Of a stretch of DNA of 64,000 nucleotides, positions 57,093 to 64,000 are shown one piece after another. The translations under genes were made by a program, and so were the position numbers. The notes beneath the pieces were generated by a model, which did no database searches, was not told the DNA's origin, and saw only the letters and a program-made list of their open reading frames with translations. The DNA comes from Hexactinellida sp. DTS-2022 (taxonomy: Eukaryota; Porifera; Hexactinellida): assembly GCA_028753945.1 (NCBI GenBank), contig JAPNXP010000002.1, forward strand, positions 2,232,001 to 2,296,000, read 5' to 3'. Positions within the stretch are counted from its first letter, which is position 1, and every line of letters begins with the position of its first letter.

Positions 57093-57736
57093 ATGGCGGA
57101 AAACACATTACACTAAGCTATAGTACACATATGCTATTTATAAATCGTAGACTTCAGCCACCAGGAGGTACTGGTAACTTGAGTCAACATAAAATTATAT
57201 TTAGTGGTTCCTCTAGCCACATACCGGATTTGATGCTCATGCAATACATATATAGGCTATAACCATGTAGAAAATGTTATAAAATGGAAAAAACTGGGAA
57301 ATTTTTTTTTTGGGCCACCCGAGGACACTGCAGAGTGGGGTCCACATTAAAAAATAATCTCTAGGGGTTACTCTACAAACATGCCAAATTTGATGCTTTT
57401 AGGAAAAAGTGCACGATTGCTGCTTATATTCTGATTAACCGCCCCACTAATAGGAGCTGTTTGGAAGATTTTAACTATTATCGAAGGAAATACAGAATTT
57501 GATGCGCATATTTGTTGAGGGACTATCTAGCAGATTCTACAGTACACGATCTTGTTTGTTCAGTTGTTGATGGAAGTTGGACAGAACAATGTCCCTCTTG
57601 CAAATTAAATATGTCATTGATTCTTTCCAAAGTTGTATTCATTGGAGTAAATTGTTTAATAGTTAATAAAGTGAAAAATTACAATTCTAAGGTAATTTCT
57701 AAAGGATTAGAAGAAACGAAATTTGAAAAAGTTTAA

Positions 57737-58572
57737 TTATTAGTTCTTTCATTGGCAGCACAGATCCTCCATTTTACGTTTTTCTTACTTAAGTTCAGGT
57801 TCATAGGAAGATAAAGATTTTGTTACTATTTGTAATAATTAGGTTCATAGTTTTTATTCTACTAGTATTTGTTTATTATCTTAACAATTAAAATGCTAAA
57901 AGTTCATATTCCTAAAGAATTTCCATTTCTGATTCACTGAATTTGGCAATATAATAGAATAAATCCATTTCGTATTTCATCCACTATTGCATCCTTGGCC
58001 CAAATTTCTCTTAAATAAGTGAAGTATTATGTTTGGTAGACCATGATTGACCAAATTTGACAATCGGAAGAATAAATCGTATATTTCATAATCGATCGGC
58101 GACCCCATCCCTGGTCCAAATTTCAATAGTTACAGTGAGACCTTATGTATATGGATATGGTTAGATATGATTGAAAATTTACATTCCTATGTTTTTTTAA
58201 ATACTCAATTTAATGGAGGAAATTATTAAGTGAGCTGGTGTTACAATAAAAAGTTACCTATTTCCACCTAAATGTCCACTGTGTATCATATCTATACGAG
58301 TTAGTTTACTTGTCTTATCTTGTCTTGACTATCATACGATCATTTCGCTAAAACATTCAACTCGTTATTGTATTTCGTGTTAATTCGGATTGTCAATAAT
58401 GTCACCAGGAAAATTATCTTCAACATCAAAGATTTTAGAAGGAGATTGCAATGATTCGAGTAGATTTTCATATTACTGATAATATAATACGTATATACTT
58501 ACTTCATATAAAAGAACTCAACTTTATACAAACTCTATTTCTATTTTGAAATTGGGATCACATATGGCTTGT
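57737..58572. other. AT-rich DNA, nothing recognised
   Basis: No coding motif or element boundary could be supported between P-like relic 3 and the MULE. Confidence 0.4.
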
Positions 58573-58885
58573 TTATAATGGGGACGCTGCATCAGATCGA
58601 ATTCTTTAGTTGTCGATAGATCGAAAATGAACAATTGTCGATAGATCGACTCCACTTCTAAAGTTGTCGATAGATCGACTCCATTTCTAAGGAGTTTGTC
58701 GATAGATCGACTCTCTTTTTATTGGAGGTTTACTAATAAACTGGCTCATTTTTTACTGATAAAGATTGAAAAGTGAATTGATTTTGAAAGAATGATTAAT
58801 TGATGTTAAATAATAAAAAATGGATAAGAAATATTATAATGAAAGAGTAATGATTGAAAGAAATCTTTTTTGAAAGAATAGATGA

Positions 58886-60032
58886 TTAAATAAATATCTG
58901 AAGTCTCTTTTCAATTGGAGCTCGACAAACTGGGCATGGTTGTTCTAAGTCTACTATTATTTGGCTGCAGGCCGAGCAACAGGTAGCGTGTCTGCAAGGC
59001 ATAAATAACCAAGTTGTTGTGCGAACTGTCAAACAAACCGCGCATGTATGATCTGTAATTTGATCAGCAACTTCATTCTCTTAATTCGATTCTATGTCCG
59101 AAATTTCTGTCTCAGCTGTCACAACACTTCCAAACTTATCGCTAATTGCTGGTATATACTGCCAAGGAGTGTATGCTCCACTCCGTAGTTTTTCCTTGCA
59201 GGTTTCCCGCCTTTCTTCTAATATGACATTCTTCTTCTTCCTTTGCCTTGATATATCTTTTTACCAGTCTTAGTCTACCAATTTCATTATCATTTTCAGC
59301 TATTATATCATTTAATGTTGTCATAAAATTCCAAATTCTTCAATGAGATATTTTTATAATTGATTTAAGTTTCGCTTGCTAGGTTTCTGCACCATTGTTT
59401 GTTGTCGCTTTAGCTTCGTATATAGAGAGTACCTCAGGAGTTGTCTGGAGCAACCAACGTCTTTTGAAAGCGTTGGTTGCTCCAGAATTTATGAAAAATT
59501 TATCCATTTTCATAGATTCTGTTGCAGACACATCCGGAGCTTGAATGAATAGGTAAGTTGGACTTATTAAACTTGCAGCTAAAAAAGTGATTGCGATCAG
59601 CTGCTTTACAAATTTAATAATTTCACTGTTCTCATGGAAACTTTGAGTGAGACTGAGCTTTTGTACTTTTGCCCAAATGCGTTGGGTATAATGGAACCAA
59701 CAACCAGGAACGGTATAATATGTTCCGTCAAATTGGATGTCTGTGATTTCGGGCAATAAATTCATCATAGTTTCAGAGTAGAATATTACTGCAACTTGAG
59801 TATGTAGAGATATCCTAAACTTATGGTGTTTTCGTACCTGGTAACATTTCAGAAAATTCTTCAGCACTAAGAGGAATCCTTGGTAGTGTTTCCTTCGTGA
59901 TCTGTACATAGAAGACTCACATTCGTTGAATGAAATTCTACATGCGAAAGGGTCCGTTCTAGTTTCATCATCAAATAGTTTTCTTAAACTACCTTGTGAA
60001 TTTCTCGCGATCTTCTTGCATCGGTTTTTCAA
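58886..60032 (-). pseudogene. MULE transposase with C-terminal RING finger
   Basis: Minus strand. 60032-59379 is an open frame with ISFNECESSMYRSRRKHYQG, EITDIQFDGTYYTVPG (first catalytic D region), CWFHYTQRIWAKVQKL (the MULE CxxH block) and IAITFLAASLISP. The stretch between FDGTYYTVP and CWFHY is too short, so the segment with the second D is deleted. Downstream are a lysine/glutamate-rich, coiled-coil-like stretch (59142-59324) and then, after one stop, a RING finger: CAVC, PCRHATCCSACSQI, CPVC, ending KRLQIFI and TAA at 58886. RING fingers are E3 ubiquitin ligase modules. Frameshifts around 59330-59380 and a stop at about 59085 break the gene. Confidence 0.7.
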
Positions 60033-60220
60033 ATCAAATACTTCTGATTCATATGCATGATATCATGGTTATGAATAGTACATGGATGTATAAAATCAGA
60101 TTCAAGATTCAATTTACCTGTCCCTTTACAACAATTTTCCATAAAACACATCTCAAATATGCTCTTGTCTCCTTAACCTTGTATTTCACGTACTTGAAAC
60201 CATCGCTTTTTGTATATGTT

Positions 60221-60575
60221 ATGTCGATTTTGTCAAATAGTCGATTTTACAAAATCAACATCCAAAATGTCGATTTTGTCAAATAAACATACAAACTTAA
60301 GTTTAATTTGTAAAATAGTTGATTTTATAAAATCAACATATTTTATTCGTTGATTTTGCAAAATTACCCTGGAATATTTTTGTCATTCTAATAAAAAAAT
60401 TCCTTTTGATAAAAAATTCTTCATACAAGTCGGTATATACTTGGATGATGCGAATTCTGAACAAAATGCAATTAAACCTAGGCTTATCCGAGTAATATAG
60501 CCAAAGTCGAGCACTTGTTTTAGCTCCTTTGATTCATGTTGATTTTGTAAAATCAACATTTGACAAAATCGACAT
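60221..60575. repeat. Inverted repeat with TCGATTTTGTAAAATC motifs
   Basis: ATGTCGATTTTGTCAAAT at the left is mirrored by ATTTGACAAAATCGACAT at the right. GTTGATTTTACAAAATCAAC palindromes recur at about 60240, 60310-60360 and 60538. It looks like a MITE in the MULE; no flanking duplication was identified. Confidence 0.55.
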
Positions 60576-60877
60576 ATCATATATATTTTCCGACCAGTGC
60601 GCACGCATATAACTTACTAAGGTGTATTCCATTATTTCGAATATTTTAGATATGAATTTGTTGATGAAATTACCAAGTAACTAGCTTTTGATGAAAAGTC
60701 GATCAAATCGATTGATGTTTTTATATAATAGAAATGTGATAATAATTATAAATGGTATCAAATCATTTGTTTCTAAATATCTGTATGTCACGACTACTTT
60801 ATGTATTCAAAACCCACAAACTATCGATCGACAGATTCGAGCTATCGATCGACATTCTCCTTAGAAATGGAGTCGAT

Positions 60878-61958
60878 CATGGCCTACTTAATATACGGCT
60901 ATATATGTCGCCGAGAAGGCCATAAAACAAAGAGGCCAGTTTCTAATTTTCAAAATGGAGAATTGATCTTTATTCGAATAATTAGCAATGATAGAGCTGA
61001 AAAGTGTATTATAACTATATAGGAATATGGTATCCAAGTAAACATAGCACCCTCCAGGATTGTGATATGTCATCATCTGATGACGTTATGGTTATTTTGG
61101 TTGCGAATTATCTTGTTTTTCTAGAATACTTTTAACATAGTTAAACGCGTTATAAATGTTCCAAATTGGAACATGGTTATACCCAGGAGTAGTAGAATAA
61201 AATATATCGAAATTATAAATGGAATGTTGACACATTCCTCGGTTGCCATGGAAAATCTATATTTCCTAAAATGTGCCATAACTCAAAAACTATGAATGTT
61301 ATGTAAACTAGGCTGGTACTGATCTATCCGGAATTGGCAACTTCCTATTCATCGATAATACATTTTATATGCCTAACTTCAATAATCTTTGAGATAATGA
61401 GATAATTAACACTTAATTTATTATTAGGTAATACACTCATTATCTAAAGATTATTGATGTTAGGCATATAAAATGTATCATCGAAGAATAGGAAGCTACC
61501 TATTCCGGATAGATCAGTACCAGACTAGTTTACATAACATTCATAGTTTTTGAATTATGGCACATTTTAGGAAACAAACCTTTTCCATGGCAACCGAGGA
61601 ATGTGTCAACATTCCATTTATAATTTCGATATGTTTTATTTTACTACTTCTGGGTATAACCATGTTCCAATTTTGAACATTTCTAACGCGTTTAACTATG
61701 TTAAAAGTATGCTTGAAAAACAAGATAATTCGCAACCAAAATAACCATAACGTCATCAGATGATGACATATCACAATCCTGGAGGGTGCTATGTATACCT
61801 GGATACCATATTCCTATATAGTTATAATACACTTTTCAGCTCTATCATTGCTAATTATTCGAATAAAGATCAATTCTCCAATTTGAAAATTAGAAACTGG
61901 CCTCTTTGTTTCATGGCCTTCTCGGCGACATATATAGCCGTATATTAAGTAGGCCATG
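60878..61958. mobile_element. Foldback element family A, copy 2
   Basis: 1,081 bp. The ends CATGGCCTACTTAATATACG and their inverse are identical to copy 1, with an exact 7-bp duplication AGTCGAT (60871-60877, 61959-61965). The arms exceed 400 bp and the inner ends differ from copy 1 mainly in the loop. It interrupts the GTCGATAGATCGAC array of the MULE. Confidence 0.88.
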
Positions 61959-62352
61959 AGTCGATCTATATACAACGTTCTTTGAAATGTAGTCGATCTA
62001 TCGACAACCTCCTTAGAAATGGAGTCGATCATTTGGCCATTGTTCATTTTCGATCTATCGACAGCTAAAGAATTCGATCTAATACAGGCGCCCCTTATAA
62101 TAAATGTTTACTCATAGCCTACTCTATATATGTCCTGACAGTAACCTAGAAAATGTGGACCAAGGATGAAGGAGAAGATGGTAATATTTATCCAACCACA
62201 ATATTTAATTTCAAAAATAATACCACATTAATTAGAAATATTCTTGAAATATATACAATTATTGATCATATTTTATTCCAAACTCTTCTATTGACGTAAA
62301 ATCTCATCCTTTTAATTTCGCTTTGGTATTTTATTCATATTAGCTTCTATTC

Positions 62353-64000
62353 ATGCCTAACTCGTGTTCTGTCCCCGGATGCAAGAGCAACTACAACCCA
62401 GATGACCATGTTCCCTGTGTTCAAGATGCCTCAAAATCCACCAACCCTGAATCATGCCTGGACATACGCTCTTCGTCGCGAGGATATCGGTGACCTGAAG
62501 GTGGTCTATGTATGTATCAACCATTTTCAGAAAGAAGACATAGACTACACTTTCCAAGCCCCAAGAGGAGATAGTACTTTTACTGAAGTACCGCGGGCAA
62601 AGCCAAAGCTGAAGGAAGGCGATGTACCAAGTTTACTAACTCGCTGCCCAGCATATTACTTATCCAAACCTTACAAACGGAATCGCTTCTCATACGATGC
62701 AAAAGAGGAAGAATTGATGAACCAAACACTACAACTCAGCTTGAGATCCGAGAGTCAAGAGTAAGAGAAGTTTGTGGTAACTCTCCACAGGACTTGAAAG
62801 ATAAGTTAACCTTGATTTATTTACCTTATAGTTGGTTGGTGTGGTTCCGTAATGAAAGCAACATAACGTTTGTTCTCGCTAAAATGGCTGAAAAAATATC
62901 TCAGTAGATTTGTACCTTGAAATCAATGCTTATTTATCCACCTCAGCCTATTTTAATGGACAGAGTATATCCGTTTCCATTGCTTCAATTCTTGGCATCC
63001 GAGAAATTGAATCTGTTTTGCAAGAACTTGCTTTAAAATACAACTCTAGTTCTTATTGTGATTATCCCCTTAAGTTCGGTTGTGCATCCTTTGAAGATGT
63101 ATGTCAATTATATAATTCAGAAAGAACAAGTTTATCCAAGTTAGCTCCTCATTTGACTATGGAGTCATGTTTTCCGTCTAGCATAGAGCGTCAAAATGTA
63201 AAACTGGTTTTGAAAGTCGTTAACGAATTAACAATATCTGCGCTAACTAGCTATCCAGAATATAGAAATAATACTCCTGAGTTTGTTGATACCCTTCTTA
63301 CTGTTTGGAAATTATTCAACGTGAACACACCATATAAAGGAATACGTTTGAACGATAATTTCTCTAGACCTAGACCTTTGACTTTTTATGACGAGCGATT
63401 TCTATTTTTGACTCGTGTAGTTTTGGTTAGATGCTTGGCAAACTTTACTAGAAAAAATTGGCAAACTGAGTAAACAAACACACACCAGTTTTAGACATGC
63501 TTGTATTGCCTTACCACAAATTACCAATCATTTGACTCAATCTTGTGGCTTTACATATCTGTGGTCCTCCTTTCTACAGACGGATCCCTTGGAACACCAT
63601 TTCGGTCTATATCGTATGATGTCGGGTTCTAATTATCACATCTATCTTCAAATCCTTGAACCGAGCGTCGACTTAAACTTTCTAGCATAATGAAACATAT
63701 TTACTGACCAACAAGACACTTCCTTTCAATCTATTCAGTCATTTGTTAAGTCATTTTCTTCTCCGTATAGCGTATTCGACTACTGGTGAGTTCAATTTGG
63801 AGCCATTTCTTGATGAGATTAATGATCTATCAACAATAGATTGTGGTTCATAGTTGCTTCAATCATTAGCCTTTATTGCAGGCTATACTGTCCATCAGTA
63901 CCTGAAACAAACAAAACCGTGTCATGTCTGTCTACATATGCTAATAGTTGATATAGAATTTCTGCTTGATTTAGACCTGGACTCTCAGTATAAACTTCTG
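62353..64000 (+). pseudogene. P-like (THAP9/P-element family) transposase relic 4, 3' partial
   Basis: ATG at 62353 starts MPNSCSVPGCKSNYNPDD (THAP C-x4-C half). A one-base shift near 62415 moves into a 120-codon frame with VFKMPQNPP, AWTYALRRED (THAP W) and VCINHFQKEDID (C-x2-H). From 62910 the transposase reads ISVSIASILGIREIESVL, LYNSERTSLSKLAPHLT, SIERQNVKLVLKVVNELTIS and DERFLFLTRVVLVR. After 63480 it gives FRHACIALPQITNHL, DPLEHHFGLYRMMSGSNYH and CLHMLIVDIEF. It carries the longest N-terminal stretch of the four relics and several frameshifts. The C-terminus lies beyond the window. Confidence 0.8.

Larger units (their letters stand above)
51625..57415 (+). mobile_element. Academ-like DNA transposon, about 5.8 kb, nearly intact
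   Basis: The terminal regions mirror each other over about 110 bp. Left: GTGCATTTTTTCCTAAAAGC, then GATTATTTTTTGATGTGGAC. Right, inverse: GTGCACTTTTTCCTAAAAGC and GATTATTTTTTAATGTGGAC. ATTG lies just outside or at each end (51622-51625, 57416-57419), a candidate 4-bp duplication. The interior encodes one long protein in two overlapping frames (52555-57092). Short duplications and an XPG-like region would suit the Academ superfamily, but that name is an inference. It sits in P-like relic 3, and a MITE sits in its 5' part. Confidence 0.72.
46515..57736 (+). pseudogene. P-like transposase relic 3, split by nested insertions
   Basis: Piece 1 (46515-46846): LYLSEKESLTKLAPWLTF and CLERQNVKL, ending HVRLN. 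Piece 2 (50900-51620) resumes with LND, then FNDDRFTFR, MMSGANYHISYLQILEAERR, CHICQD and LTDRGDLKYPSELLLDS. Piece 3 (57420-57736) is the C-terminus: LRDYLADSTVHDLVCSVVDG, CPSCKLNMS and VNKVKNYN. The order matches the other three copies. A 4-kb hAT stack sits between pieces 1 and 2, and the Academ-like element between 2 and 3. No THAP domain was found upstream of 46515. Several stops are present. Confidence 0.75.
58580..62094 (-). mobile_element. Mutator-like (MULE) transposon, 3,515 bp with nested foldback
   Basis: The ends GGGGACGCTGCATCAGATCG and CGATCTAATACAGGCGCCCC mirror each other, continuing through AATTCTTTAG and repeats of GTCGATAGATCGA(C/A). TTATAAT flanks both ends exactly (58573-58579, 62095-62101). 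The left end has four GTCGATAGATCGAC units and the right end several more. The transposase gene runs on the minus strand. Foldback A2 (60878-61958) lies within the right inverted repeat. Confidence 0.78.

Overview
This window looks like TE-dense nuclear DNA from an invertebrate metazoan. It is AT-rich, has spliced single-copy gene fragments with GT-AG introns, and carries animal-type transposon families: P-like/THAP, ZBED5-like and ZMYM-like hAT, Mutator-like, foldback/NOF-like, Helitron, pogo/Tigger-like and an Academ-like element. No clade can be named from sequence alone. Only two or three pieces look like host genes. These are the last two exons of a TGF-beta type I receptor-like kinase (2-469 and 3054-3395), a first coding exon of an endosomal-type Na+/H+ exchanger (29373-29592), and perhaps a two-exon integrase-like fragment (10510-10898).

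Layout. 0-4 kb: receptor kinase 3' end, whose intron holds a hAT-like MITE with a Helitron nested in it. 4-11 kb: intergenic DNA with pogo/Tigger-like MITEs, a tRNA-like SINE relic, a hAT MITE and tandem repeats. 11.8-14.5 kb: P-like relic 1, whose THAP domain is split by a 601-bp MITE. 16-19.2 kb: two Mutator-like transposase relics on opposite strands, then a hAT MITE packed with a GTAACG hexamer. 20.9-26.4 kb: hAT transposase relics, including one whose N-half and C-half point away from each other. 27-31.8 kb: foldback element A1, the exchanger exon and small MITEs. 32.5-34.9 kb: P-like relic 2 joined to a NOF-like relic. 36.0-45.1 kb: a ZBED5-like hAT relic interrupted by an 8,078-bp foldback/NOF-like element with a 9-bp target duplication, encoding a transposase followed by an OTU-type protease domain. 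46.5-57.7 kb: P-like relic 3, interrupted by a nested stack of elements and by a 5.8-kb two-ORF Academ-like element that is almost intact. 58.6-62.1 kb: a MULE encoding a transposase and a RING finger, with foldback A2 inside it. 62.35 kb to the end: P-like relic 4 with an N-terminal THAP domain.

The most interesting content is the set of insertions dated by nesting, many with readable target-site duplications. The foldback/NOF-like transposase-OTU element, the Academ-like element, and foldback families with apparent 7-bp duplications stand out. Family names come from recognising conserved motifs by eye; no database search was run.
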